Source: Sphingorhabdus lutea
GTDB taxonomy: Bacteria; Pseudomonadota; Alphaproteobacteria; Sphingomonadales; Sphingomonadaceae
NCBI RefSeq assembly: GCF_001889025.1
Contig: NZ_CP018154.1
Coordinates: 796,501-860,500 of the forward strand
DNA: 64,000 nt
Reading direction: 5' to 3'
Part shown: piece after piece, positions 27,164-36,378 of the stretch
Layout of the letters: each line of letters opens with the position of its first letter
Numbering within the stretch: the stretch's first letter is position 1
The notes under the pieces: generated by a model
What the model saw: only the letters and a program-made list of their open reading frames with translations
What the model was told of the DNA's origin: nothing
Databases searched by the model: none
Made by a program: the position numbers and the translations under genes

Positions 27164-28756
27164 TCAAGGAACTAAAACCGTGTCCGCCGCTTCCTCCAAC
27201 ATTTTTGGATAATCCAAAGTATAGTGCAGGCCTCGGCTTTCCTTACGCTCCAACGCGCTTTTGACGATAAGTTCAGATGTTTGCAGCAAATTGCGTAGCT
27301 CAATCAAATCGGTGGTGACGCGGAAATTGCTATAATAATCTTCCACCTCTTGTTTTAATAAATCTATGCGGTTGCGCGCGCGTTCCAACCTTTTTGTGGT
27401 GCGAACAATGCCGACATAATTCCACATGAAACGGCGAATTTCGGTCCATGTCTGCTTAATAACCACTTCTTCATCGCTATCGCTGACGCGGCTTTCATCC
27501 CATGGATTTATTTCCGGCGGCGCATCAAAACTATCCCAATTGTCCATAATATGCTTTGCGGCAGACTCGCCAAAAACAAAACATTCAAGCAGGGAGTTGG
27601 ACGCCAGACGGTTCGCCCCGTGCAGGCCGCTTTCCGCCACCTCACCCGCGGCATATAGGCCGGGCAGGTCGGTGCGCCCGTCCATATCGGTAAGCACCCC
27701 GCCACATGTATAATGCTGCGCTGGCACAACGGGAATGGGCCCTTTGGTCATGTCAATGCCAAGGGTGATAAGCTTTTCATAAATATTGGGGAAATGCCCC
27801 TTTACAAATTCGGGGTCCTTATGGCTGATATCCAAATGCACATAATCAAGGCCAAGGCGTTTAATTTCATGATCATTGGCGCGGGCAACAATATCACGCG
27901 GGGCCAGCTCCATCCGTTCTTTATCAAAATGTTGCATGAAACGTTCACCGCCGCCAGCAACGCCGGGGGGCAGTTTCAAATGGCCACCTTCGCCGCGAAC
28001 AGCTTCGGTAATCAGGAAGTTTTTCACCTCTAAATTATAAAGGCAGGTGGGATGAAATTGCATCATTTCCATGTTGGAAACCCGCCCGCCCGCCCGCCAT
28101 GCCATGGCAATGCCATCGCCCGTTGCGCCGCGCGGTGCGGTGGAAAATAAATAACAACGACCCGCCCCGCCGCTGGCCAATATGGTAGCGCGGCCAATAT
28201 GCGCCTCTACCTTGCCGCTTTTTTCATTTAATGCATAAACGCCCCACACACGCCCCGAACCACTATATCGCGCTTCATGCTTTCCGGTGATAAGGTCAAT
28301 GGCGGTTTGATGCGGCAAAAGGGTAATGTTCGGATTTTCTTCGGCGGTTTTTAACAATGCCGCCTGCACCGCCCAACCGGTGGCGTCATCCACATGGACA
28401 ATCCGGCGGTGTGAATGGCCGCCTTCGCGTGTTAAATGCAGATGCTCTGCTTCCTTATTAAACGGAACACCCATGTCGATTAACCGTTCAATCGCGGCGG
28501 GCGCATTTTCAATGACATGTTCCACTGCATTACGGCGGTTCAGGCCCGCGCCCGCGACCATGGTGTCATTTATATGATTTTCAAATGTGTCACCCGCATC
28601 CAATACGGCGGCAATGCCGCCCTGTGCCCATGCGGTTGATCCGCTTTTCAAATCGCCCTTGGCAAGGACCAGCACCTTATGCTTTTCGGCAAGTGAAATG
28701 GCGGCGGTTAACCCCGCTGCGCCCGACCCAATGATGACGATATCATGTTGGTTCAT
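27164..28756 (-). CDS. nadB: L-aspartate oxidase
   Basis: An FAD enzyme converting L-aspartate to iminoaspartate, the first step of de novo NAD synthesis. It has 530 residues. The FAD-binding GSGAAGLTAAISLAEKH is at the N-terminus, followed by GSTAWAQGGIAAV. The substrate region has HLTREGGHSHRRIVH and QHYTCGGVLTDMDGRT, and LHGANRLASNSLLECFVFG lies near the C-terminal helical domain. nadA and nadC are not in the window. Its ATG overlaps the upstream ABC ATPase stop by 4 bp. Confidence 0.96.
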   Translation of the reverse strand: MNQHDIVIIGSGAAGLTAAISLAEKHKVLVLAKGDLKSGSTAWAQGGIAAVLDAGDTFENHINDTMVAGAGLNRRNAVEHVIENAPAAIERLIDMGVPFNKEAEHLHLTREGGHSHRRIVHVDDATGWAVQAALLKTAEENPNITLLPHQTAIDLITGKHEARYSGSGRVWGVYALNEKSGKVEAHIGRATILASGGAGRCYLFSTAPRGATGDGIAMAWRAGGRVSNMEMMQFHPTCLYNLEVKNFLITEAVRGEGGHLKLPPGVAGGGERFMQHFDKERMELAPRDIVARANDHEIKRLGLDYVHLDISHKDPEFVKGHFPNIYEKLITLGIDMTKGPIPVVPAQHYTCGGVLTDMDGRTDLPGLYAAGEVAESGLHGANRLASNSLLECFVFGESAAKHIMDNWDSFDAPPEINPWDESRVSDSDEEVVIKQTWTEIRRFMWNYVGIVRTTKRLERARNRIDLLKQEVEDYYSNFRVTTDLIELRNLLQTSELIVKSALERKESRGLHYTLDYPKMLEEAADTVLVP

Positions 28757-29685
28757 GCCGCCTTCATCTTATCACTGGTCAGGTTTAAGAACACATCTTC
28801 CAAATCCGCTTCCTTGGTTGTGACATCAACAATGGATAGGCCAAGCGCCTGCACAACCGAGAGAATTTCACCCGCATTCATACGGTCCTTATTATAGCTT
28901 ATTTCCAAAATATTGGGGGAGATAAGCTGTGACTTTTCAAATGCATCATGCTGGGGTGCGGTTTCAATATCGCGGTCCAAAGTTAATAAAACAATTTTCT
29001 CCCGCGCCATTCCGACCAGTTCAGCTGTCGGTTTATTGGCGATTAACTTACCATGATTGATAATGGCGATACGGTCGCAAAGTTGCTCGGCTTCTTCCAA
29101 ATAATGGGTGGTCAGCACCACGGTAACACCCTGTTTATTCAATGAAACAACATAGTCCCATAGCTGTTGCCTAAGTTCAATGTCAACCCCCGCCGTGGGT
29201 TCATCCAAAATGATAACGGGCGGGGAATGGACCATTGCCTTTGCCACCAATAAACGCCGTTTCATGCCGCCTGAAAGGGTGCGGGAATAGGCATGGGCCT
29301 TATCCTCCAAATGCACCGCACGCAGCAAATCCATGGTTTTACGTTCAGCCTTGGGCACGCCATATAATCCTGCGACCAATTCCAATGTTTCGGCAGGGGT
29401 AAAAAAGGGGTCAAACACAATCTCCTGCGGCACAATGCCGATATTTAATTTGGCATTTCGGGGGTTTTCATGGATATCAAATCCGCAAATTTCCGCGCTG
29501 CCCGATGTTTTATTGACCAGCCCCGCCAATATATTGATGAGGGTGGATTTGCCCGCGCCATTTGGGCCAAGCAGGCCAAAAATCGATCCCTTTGGCACAT
29601 TAAAGCTGACATCATCCAATGCTTGCTTACCGCCAGCATAAATTTTGGAAAGATTGTTAATAGAGATTGCATTTTCTTGGGTCAT
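28753..29685 (-). CDS. ABC-2 type transporter ATP-binding protein (no permease nearby)
   Basis: A 310-residue single ATPase domain. Walker A is GLLGPNGAGKSTLINIL, the signature is TLSGGMKRRLLVAKAM and Walker B is VIILDEPTAGVD, with the switch histidine in LTTHYLEEAE. The C-terminal 90 residues resemble the regulatory part of CcmA/NodI-type exporters. No membrane subunit is encoded next to it. It is instead coupled to nadB by a 4-bp overlap. I chose ATG 29685 (MTQENAIS). A start seven codons earlier is possible. Confidence 0.88.
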   Translation of the reverse strand: MTQENAISINNLSKIYAGGKQALDDVSFNVPKGSIFGLLGPNGAGKSTLINILAGLVNKTSGSAEICGFDIHENPRNAKLNIGIVPQEIVFDPFFTPAETLELVAGLYGVPKAERKTMDLLRAVHLEDKAHAYSRTLSGGMKRRLLVAKAMVHSPPVIILDEPTAGVDIELRQQLWDYVVSLNKQGVTVVLTTHYLEEAEQLCDRIAIINHGKLIANKPTAELVGMAREKIVLLTLDRDIETAPQHDAFEKSQLISPNILEISYNKDRMNAGEILSVVQALGLSIVDVTTKEADLEDVFLNLTSDKMKAA

Positions 29686-29856
29686 TTTGGTGGAATAGCC
29701 TAGCACAGGGCCGGTTGCAATTGGGCATTTTGTAATTAATTAATTCTTGGTCTTTCGGGGGTTTGCGGAGGATTTATTGCCCTTTGTAAATTTGCTAATG
29801 ATCCATTAACCATTGGATTTAACGGTTTTCCGCCATTTTTGCGATATAAGGACCTT

Positions 29857-30399
29857 ATGTGGGACCGAAAATTACCGATATTGAGGCAATCATATTGCAC
29901 AGCCTTTGTTTTGGCTGGCGCTTTATTATTGGCAAATTTACCCGCAATATCGAGCGCACATGCGCAAAGCATGGGGACGAGCAGAACAACGGTCGTAAAG
30001 CCACTTTCTATCGTCAGTATAAATGATTTAAGTTTTGGCAGGATTATTCCCGGCACAGCGAATAGCAATATCCGCATCGATGAGGATAATGGCAATATTA
30101 ACATTGCATCTGGCAATGCGACATTGGCGGGTGGCACGGTTAGCCGAGGTGAATTTACCATTGTCGCCGACCCCAATACACAAGTGCGCATTACATTGCC
30201 AAACCGGACTTTCCTTAATAATAACAGCGGGCCGCAACAAATGCGGGTAAATCGTTTCAGGTTGGACGGCCCGCGAAACCGCAATATTGGGGCATCGGGA
30301 ACATTAAATTTTGCCATTGGGGCGCAGCTTCGCGTAGGGGCAAATCAGGCACAGGGCATTTATACCGGCACTTTTGATGTGACGGTTGATTATCGATAA
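29857..30399 (+). CDS. DUF4402 secreted protein, first of a tandem pair
   Basis: A 180-residue exported protein with a signal peptide ending near SSAHAQ. The mature part is beta-rich and reads RTTVVKPLSIVSINDLSFGR at the start, a DUF4402 signature, and ends GIYTGTFDVTVDYR. Such proteins look like pilin or spore-coat-U relatives and are of unknown function. I chose ATG 29857 because AAGGA lies 5 nt upstream. No chaperone or usher is present in the window. Confidence 0.85.
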   Translation: MWDRKLPILRQSYCTAFVLAGALLLANLPAISSAHAQSMGTSRTTVVKPLSIVSINDLSFGRIIPGTANSNIRIDEDNGNINIASGNATLAGGTVSRGEFTIVADPNTQVRITLPNRTFLNNNSGPQQMRVNRFRLDGPRNRNIGASGTLNFAIGAQLRVGANQAQGIYTGTFDVTVDYR

Positions 30400-30474
30400 T
30401 TCATGTAAATATTTAAAATCCATTAACTATAGATGGAATGAATTATTTACGACTTTATTCTTATAAGCATAAAT

Positions 30475-31011
30475 ATGGACCAGAAGATAAAAAAATGTGG
30501 CGCGTTAATTGCCGCCTTAATCGCTAGTTTTGCGTCAATGCCGGCTATGGCTGACACCCAAACAGGTGATTCGAGCGCAGTCATCGTTCGCCCGCTCAGC
30601 TTTATAAAGGTTAACGACCTGGACTTTGGCGCGATTATCCCCGCGACCACGGCAGGAACGGTGACGATTGCGCCCGATGGCACGCGGAGTAAAACCGGCA
30701 ATGTGGTATTGGTGGGCAATACACATCAACCGGCATCCTTTACGGGGCAGGGAACATTTAACCAACGGGTGGATATTTCGGTTGGCGCGAACAGCTTTTT
30801 TATCAATGGGCCGGGTGCACCTATGCGGGTGCGCACCATCACCGTGGGCAGCACCCCAACCGCAATTTTAACAACCACGCCGCTGCGTTTTCGTATATCG
30901 GCGATCAGCGGCATTTTCCTATTCCCTGTGGGGGCAACATTGGAAGTGGGCGCAAATCAAACCCCCGGTAAATATACGGGCACATGGAATATCACGTTAA
31001 ATTATGTGTAA
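30475..31011 (+). CDS. DUF4402 secreted protein, second of a tandem pair
   Basis: A 178-residue paralogue of the gene 75 bp upstream. The signal peptide ends near PAMAD. The mature start SSAVIVRPLSFIKVNDLDFG and the end GKYTGTWNITLNYV align with the first copy, so the pair arose by duplication. The cysteine-poor beta-rich sequence suggests a surface or periplasmic beta-sandwich protein. Role unknown. Confidence 0.85.
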   Translation: MDQKIKKCGALIAALIASFASMPAMADTQTGDSSAVIVRPLSFIKVNDLDFGAIIPATTAGTVTIAPDGTRSKTGNVVLVGNTHQPASFTGQGTFNQRVDISVGANSFFINGPGAPMRVRTITVGSTPTAILTTTPLRFRISAISGIFLFPVGATLEVGANQTPGKYTGTWNITLNYV

Positions 31012-31108
31012 ATAATATCTGGCGATAGATAATATATCGGCATAAAATTATCAGCGCATATTGATTTCGATGATTGCATGGGCCCTATGCCTTTGCTACA
31101 GGCCGTTT

Positions 31109-31303
31109 ATGAGTAAAGAAGCAGAAACCATTATTGTAAAATCCAGCCGCATTTCATGCGATGGCAGCGGGGATATTCCTGCCGCATTGGGCCATCCCAA
31201 AATCTGGTTGGAAATTGATGAAAAAGGCTATGCCGAATGTGGTTATTGCGACCGTAAATTTATTTTGGCTGGCAGCGTGGCCGATCAGGGCATTAAAAAA
31301 TAA
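31109..31303 (+). CDS. zinc-finger protein of the NDUFS6/CHCC type
   Basis: A 64-residue soluble protein. The order of likely ligands is C (in SRISCDGSG), H (in LGHPKIWLEI) and CxxC (in AECGYCDRKFIL), the pattern of the zf-CHCC domain found in the NDUFS6 accessory subunit of complex I and in bacterial stand-alone relatives. I chose the ATG at 31109, which starts MSKEAET. Adjacent genes give no further clue. Confidence 0.85.
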   Translation: MSKEAETIIVKSSRISCDGSGDIPAALGHPKIWLEIDEKGYAECGYCDRKFILAGSVADQGIKK

Positions 31304-31353
31304 TATTGTCCCCACTATCTGGCACATTATTGCGAATAAAATATATTAACTGG

Positions 31354-32373
31354 TTACCTTGTGAATAATTTGTTGAAATAAGTTTCCATTTTTTCAACCG
31401 TGTCTGCGGTCATGCCAATATAGGCGCGGCGTCCATCCTGTGGATCGGCCTTGCGCATGATTAAATTCTTATCCGTCATAATCGAAATCCACCTTAATGC
31501 AGTGGTGGCGGGCACATTTGCTGCAATGCACAGACCGCTTACCGATACCATTTGCCCGTCAAGATGGCATGCATAAAGATCCAACAACATATCCCAAACC
31601 GGATCGGCAAATAAATCCTCCCCAAATAATTGGTCACGCACGCGCCGGTTTTTAATAAACTTACGGACATCTGCGCCGGTTTGCGGTGCCAAATTTATGT
31701 CTATATTTTGGGGTTTATATAGGCTTTCTACCTTTGATTGATGCGGGCGATATCCAATGGGGGCATCGCGCAGTTGATTGGGCGCATCATTTTCATCATC
31801 GCCCATCATCCCTTTAATCATTCGGGAAAAGCCCTGAAGCTCATTATTTATTTGATGCAATAATGCATCATGTTCTTTGCGCGTGCTTTCCTTCACCATA
31901 TTACCGCTCTTTTGCCGGATGATATGGTGCAAGATAGGGATTGCCGCCCTATCATTTGGGGAGATATCATTATTGGAGGATATATTAAGGGGGTCATTTG
32001 ATGGTTGCTCAACCAAAAAATATCCCTGCATATTATCTTGTCCATATCCGCAACGCCCATAAACCTCATCCACTTGGTCAAGCCGCAACCAGATGATAAA
32101 ATCCGATTGCACGTGAATGATATAACGGCATATCTCCTCAATTTTATTAGCGGATAAATCCATTTCCGATGAAATATCGATTAACAATAGGTCGATAAAT
32201 GGCGGCGATTGCACATCATCTATCATGGGTAATTTGCGCGACAGGATGCAATTTTCAATGCCGCAACTTTGCGCCAATAATTGAAGTATATTTAATCTAT
32301 CATCATGATTTACATGAATATTTGCGGATAATTTTTTGGCGTTAATAATGTTGGAATTGATCTGGTAATCCAT
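31354..32373 (-). CDS. MarR-like winged-helix regulator with a receiver-like N-terminal part
   Basis: About 339 residues. The C-terminal quarter is a MarR-type DNA-binding unit: LFADPVWDMLLDLYACHLDG, then CIAANVPATTALRWISIMTD as recognition helix region and LIMRKADPQDGRRAYIGMT as the wing. The N-terminal section (FIDLLLIDISSEMDLS and the following helices) resembles the degenerate receiver part seen in sphingomonad regulators of this kind. The start is uncertain: the frame is open to 32625, and ATG 32373 (MDYQINSN) or 32406 are candidates without strong ribosome sites. Targets unknown. Confidence 0.75.
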   Translation of the reverse strand: MDYQINSNIINAKKLSANIHVNHDDRLNILQLLAQSCGIENCILSRKLPMIDDVQSPPFIDLLLIDISSEMDLSANKIEEICRYIIHVQSDFIIWLRLDQVDEVYGRCGYGQDNMQGYFLVEQPSNDPLNISSNNDISPNDRAAIPILHHIIRQKSGNMVKESTRKEHDALLHQINNELQGFSRMIKGMMGDDENDAPNQLRDAPIGYRPHQSKVESLYKPQNIDINLAPQTGADVRKFIKNRRVRDQLFGEDLFADPVWDMLLDLYACHLDGQMVSVSGLCIAANVPATTALRWISIMTDKNLIMRKADPQDGRRAYIGMTADTVEKMETYFNKLFTR

Positions 32374-32666
32374 AAATTTATGCCGCCAATTTTTTATAAT
32401 GTTCATGTTTTTTTGGACCAAAATGGTGAAAATAGCAAAGCGAATATTCCCTCCATAATGGATTATTTTGTCATCATCTCTATGAAATAGCAGTAAAATA
32501 TGCGGCATTTTTGGGCTGTTTTTTGGATATAAAATATCCATTGGCCGATATAAAGGCTTGTTAAAATTGCGGTCCATGAACATATATATCCATATCATAT
32601 TGTTCAGCAAAGGTTGAACATGCATAATATATTATCAATCAATAGATAAAAATAGGGAGCAGGATT

Positions 32667-34946
32667 TTGAAAAAATTCTTATATTTGGGAACAGCCAGCT
32701 TTGCGATGGCCGCGACATCTTTACCGGCAATTGGCGTTGGCTTTGGATCGGGCGCTGCAATGGCGAATGACGCAATTGTTCAGCAAGAAGAAAGTGATGA
32801 AGGCGATGATGGCGCCGAAATGGATGAAAAGCATATGAGCGAAAATAGCGTATCGGCCCAGTGGACCGGCTCATATGAAACCGTCCCCGCATGGGATAAG
32901 GTAAAGGTTGCGGATTTCCCCGCCGCCTTTGAAACTGGCATGGCCAATGCCAAGGCCGAATTTGAAGCGATTATCGCCAATGAAGAAAAGCCGACATTTG
33001 AAAATACAATAGAGGCGCTGGAATTAAGCGGCGCAGAAATGGACCGTATTTTTTCCATATATGGCGTGCATAGCAGCAATCTTTCCACCCCGGAATTGCG
33101 GAAGATTCAGGGGGAATGGGGGCCAAAGATAAGCCAATTTTACAATGAATTGCAGCTGGACCCACGTTATTTTGCCCGGATAAAATCCCTATATGATAAT
33201 CGTGAAAATTTGGGATTGGATGAAAAACAAATGCGTCTTTTAACCCGCAGCTATGATGATTTGGTGCGCGGCGGCGCATTGTTAACGGATGAGCAAAAGC
33301 AAGAGGTTATCGCCATTGAGACCGAGTTGTCGAAGCAATTTAATCTTTTTTCAAACAAGGTTTTGGCCGATGAAGAAACCTATATTTTATTAACCGATGA
33401 GGCGGATTTGGCTGGCCTGCCCGACAGCTTTGTCGCGTCAATGAAAAATGCGGCAAAGGATGCAGGCAAAGAAGGCTGGGCGGTTAAAAATACCCGCAGT
33501 TTCATGCAACCATTTTTGGAAAATTCAACCCGCCGTGATTTACGTGAAAAGATATATACTGCCTATGTGTCGCGCGGCGACAATGGCGATGAAAATGACA
33601 CCAATGCCACCATCGCGGAAATTTTGAAATTGCGCCAACAACGCGCCGAAATTTTGGGTTTCAAAACCCATGCCCATTATCGCATGGCCAATACAATGGC
33701 GGGCGATCCTGAACGTGCGATGGATTTGATGATGAAGGTATGGCCGGCGGCCACGGCGCGGGTGAAGGAAGAAGTCGCCGATATGCAGGCAGTGGCCGAT
33801 GCAGAAGGGGCGAATATTAAAATTGCACCGTGGGATTATCGTTTTTATGCCGAAAAAGTTCGCAAGGCGAAATATGATCTCGACCAAAATGAGATAAAAC
33901 CATATTTTCAATTGGATAATATGATTGAAGCCATGTTTGATGCGGCGGGCCGATTATATGATTTGGATTTTAAAGAAAATACCGGCGAAATTCCAGTATT
34001 TGAAGAAAATGTTCGCACCTTTGTGGTGAGTGATAAGCGCGACGGCAGCAATGTCGGTGTGTTTTATATGGATAATTATGCCCGTAGCGGTAAGCGTTCT
34101 GGCGCATGGGCCACCACCTATCGCTCGCAACAATCATTGGGCGGGGAACGTAATGTTTTGGCGTCGAACAATAATAATTTTGTGAAGCCAGCTGAAGGCG
34201 AAAAGGCGTTAATATCAATTGACGACGCCTCCACCCTATTTCATGAATTTGGCCATGCATTGCACAGCTTATTGACCAATGTCACCTATCCTGGCCTTCG
34301 CGGGACGCCGCGTGATTTTGTGGAATATCCAAGCCAGGTAAATGAAAATTGGCTGCTCACGCCCTATATCCTTAATAAATATGCCAAACATTATAAAACC
34401 GGAGAGCCTATTCCCGCCGAATTGGTGGCAAAGATTGAGGCTTCGTCCAAATTTAACGAAGGATTTGCCACGGTCGAATATTTGTCTAGCGCGATTGTGG
34501 ATATGAAATTACATTATCGGACCGACCCAGTGACAGATCCAGACGCATTTGAACGCGACACATTGGCCGAAATGGGCATGCCGGAAGAAATTGTGATGCG
34601 TCACCGTCTGCCGCAATTTAACCATTTATTTTCATCCGATGCTTATTCGGCGGGTTATTATAGCTATTTATGGTCCGAAACCATGGATGCGGACACATGG
34701 GCCGCATTTGAAGAGGCGGGCAGTGTTTGGGACAAGGAAACGGCGGATAAATTCCGCGCAATATTGCTGTCCACGGGCAATGAAACCGACCGTATAGAGG
34801 CATATCGCGCATTTCGCGGGCGCGATCCCGATGTGCGTTTCATCATGAAAAAGCGCGGATTTCCTGTCCCCGCCGATGATGTCGCGGATATTAAACCAAT
34901 GCCGGAACAACCACAGCCAAAATGTAATAAAACAGGCGAAATGTAA
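32667..34946 (+). CDS. dcp: M3 family metallopeptidase (peptidyl-dipeptidase Dcp type)
   Basis: A zinc oligopeptidase of 759 residues. A signal peptide starts MKKFLYLGTASFAMAA and cleavage near AMA-ND gives an exported protein, followed by an acidic stretch (EESDEGDDGAEMDE). The zinc motif HEFGHALHSLL lies near residue 525 with the third ligand Glu expected in FNEGFATVEYLSS. The start is a TTG at 32667: AGGGAG lies 7 nt before it and the signal peptide starts there. A strong hairpin follows. Confidence 0.93.
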   Translation: MKKFLYLGTASFAMAATSLPAIGVGFGSGAAMANDAIVQQEESDEGDDGAEMDEKHMSENSVSAQWTGSYETVPAWDKVKVADFPAAFETGMANAKAEFEAIIANEEKPTFENTIEALELSGAEMDRIFSIYGVHSSNLSTPELRKIQGEWGPKISQFYNELQLDPRYFARIKSLYDNRENLGLDEKQMRLLTRSYDDLVRGGALLTDEQKQEVIAIETELSKQFNLFSNKVLADEETYILLTDEADLAGLPDSFVASMKNAAKDAGKEGWAVKNTRSFMQPFLENSTRRDLREKIYTAYVSRGDNGDENDTNATIAEILKLRQQRAEILGFKTHAHYRMANTMAGDPERAMDLMMKVWPAATARVKEEVADMQAVADAEGANIKIAPWDYRFYAEKVRKAKYDLDQNEIKPYFQLDNMIEAMFDAAGRLYDLDFKENTGEIPVFEENVRTFVVSDKRDGSNVGVFYMDNYARSGKRSGAWATTYRSQQSLGGERNVLASNNNNFVKPAEGEKALISIDDASTLFHEFGHALHSLLTNVTYPGLRGTPRDFVEYPSQVNENWLLTPYILNKYAKHYKTGEPIPAELVAKIEASSKFNEGFATVEYLSSAIVDMKLHYRTDPVTDPDAFERDTLAEMGMPEEIVMRHRLPQFNHLFSSDAYSAGYYSYLWSETMDADTWAAFEEAGSVWDKETADKFRAILLSTGNETDRIEAYRAFRGRDPDVRFIMKKRGFPVPADDVADIKPMPEQPQPKCNKTGEM

Positions 34947-34972
34947 TATATCAGGCAAATAACTTATTGAAA

Positions 34973-35005
34973 AAAAGGGCTGGCATTTGCCGGCCCTTTT
35001 TTATT
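34973..35005 (+). terminator. rho-independent terminator after dcp
   Basis: AAAGGGCTGGCA and TGCCGGCCCTTT form a near-perfect 12-bp stem (one G-T pair) with a TT loop, followed by a run of T. It ends the dcp transcript ahead of the dehalogenase gene. Confidence 0.9.
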
Positions 35006-35076
35006 TCCGTAACGGTTTTGCCAATTGCCATGAATCGGGGCATGATGATGGAAAGATGACATAGGAGAGAATAGCC

Positions 35077-36009
35077 ATGGCCAAATCCACGCCCATTAAC
35101 GCATTGCGCACGCCAGAGGAGCGTTTCGCCAATATTCCTGATTTTGATTTTCCGGTAAAATATGTTGATGATTTAAAGGGATATGAGGGGCTACGCATTG
35201 CCTATATTGATACAGGAGCGAAAGATACAGGTTCAAGCGATGCGGACCGCACTTTTTTATGCTTGCATGGCGAACCATCGTGGAGCTTTCTTTACCGGCG
35301 GATGATACCCGTTTTTTTAAATAGCGGCGCACGGGTCATTGCGCCCGATTTATTGGGATTTGGCCGGTCGGATAAGCCCGCAAAGCAAAGCGATTATAGT
35401 TTTCATTTTCACCGCAATTATTTGTTGGAATTGGTGGAAAGATTGGACCTTCAAAATATCACCTTGGTGGTGCAGGATTGGGGCGGGCTTCTGGGCCTAA
35501 CCCTGCCCGTGGATGAAAAATTCCGCGCGCGTTTTTCCGATTTAATTGTGATGAACACCGGCCTTGGCCTTGGCCGGGGCATGACGGAGGGTTTTTTGGC
35601 GTGGAAAAATTATGCAATGAATACCCCCGATTTACCCATTGGGTCGTTAATCGCGCGGGGTACGCCCCATTTGACCGAAGCGGAAATCGCCGCCTATGAT
35701 GCGCCATTTCCCAATGCGGATTATAAGGCAGGGGCGCAAATTTTCCCGGCACTTGTCCCTGTTGAACCAGAAATGGAGGGGGTGGATATCAGCATGGCCG
35801 CTGCCCAATATTGGCAAAAGGATTTTAACGGCAAATCATATATGGCCATTGGCGCGGCGGACCCTGTTTTGGGGGTGAAACCGATGATGTCCCTTAAAAA
35901 AATAATAAATGGATGTTCAGAGCCAATGATAATCGAAGATGGCGGCCATTTTGTACAGGAATGGGGCGAAGAAATTGCGCAAGCGGCCTTGCAACATTTA
36001 AATAAGTAA
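35077..36009 (+). CDS. haloalkane dehalogenase, subfamily I (DhlA-like)
   Basis: An alpha/beta hydrolase that would cleave carbon-halogen bonds of haloalkanes to alcohol plus halide. It has 310 residues, the DhlA length. The nucleophile is D134 in VVQDWGGLLG, with W135 in the halide site. A second halide tryptophan is W176 in FLAWKNY. The acid is D262 in GAADPVLG and the base is H291 in GGHFVQEWGE. The oxyanion region is HGEPSWSFLYR (E66). These match subfamily I. Ribosome site AGGAGAG. Epoxide hydrolase is less likely because of the WGG and AWK pair. Confidence 0.85.
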   Translation: MAKSTPINALRTPEERFANIPDFDFPVKYVDDLKGYEGLRIAYIDTGAKDTGSSDADRTFLCLHGEPSWSFLYRRMIPVFLNSGARVIAPDLLGFGRSDKPAKQSDYSFHFHRNYLLELVERLDLQNITLVVQDWGGLLGLTLPVDEKFRARFSDLIVMNTGLGLGRGMTEGFLAWKNYAMNTPDLPIGSLIARGTPHLTEAEIAAYDAPFPNADYKAGAQIFPALVPVEPEMEGVDISMAAAQYWQKDFNGKSYMAIGAADPVLGVKPMMSLKKIINGCSEPMIIEDGGHFVQEWGEEIAQAALQHLNK

Positions 36010-36110
36010 TTTATCGCAAATTCGCCCTTAATATGCCGCAATCGGATGTCATAGGCGCATTATACCGCCAATTTATGCAGGGGCATAATGGCATTGATAA
36101 AGGATATATT

Positions 36111-36353
36111 ATGGCGGACCGCGCTGAAACTTTTGCTAAAATTGTTGATATTATTGCACCATTTAACAAAAAAGAAATTACCATCACCGATGCCACAACC
36201 TTTGCCAGTGATTTGGAATGGGACAGTTTAACCGTGATGGATTTTGTTGCAGAGGTTGAGGATGGTTTTGATATTATCATTAGCATGAATATGCAGGCGG
36301 AAATTGAAAATGTAGGTCAATTGGCCGACGCTGTCGCCAAAATGGCCGAATAA
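36111..36353 (+). CDS. acyl carrier protein next to serine palmitoyltransferase
   Basis: An 80-residue carrier with the phosphopantetheine attachment site S39 in LEWDSLTVMDF. It is acidic and helical as usual. In bacteria with sphingolipids a dedicated ACP sits beside serine palmitoyltransferase and supplies the acyl thioester. It lies 25 bp ahead of the spt gene on the same strand. The start ATG has AAAGG upstream. It is probably activated by AcpS (4326-4730), which is inference. Confidence 0.9.
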   Translation: MADRAETFAKIVDIIAPFNKKEITITDATTFASDLEWDSLTVMDFVAEVEDGFDIIISMNMQAEIENVGQLADAVAKMAE

Positions 36354-36378
36354 ACAATTTTAATAGATAGGCATTGTC

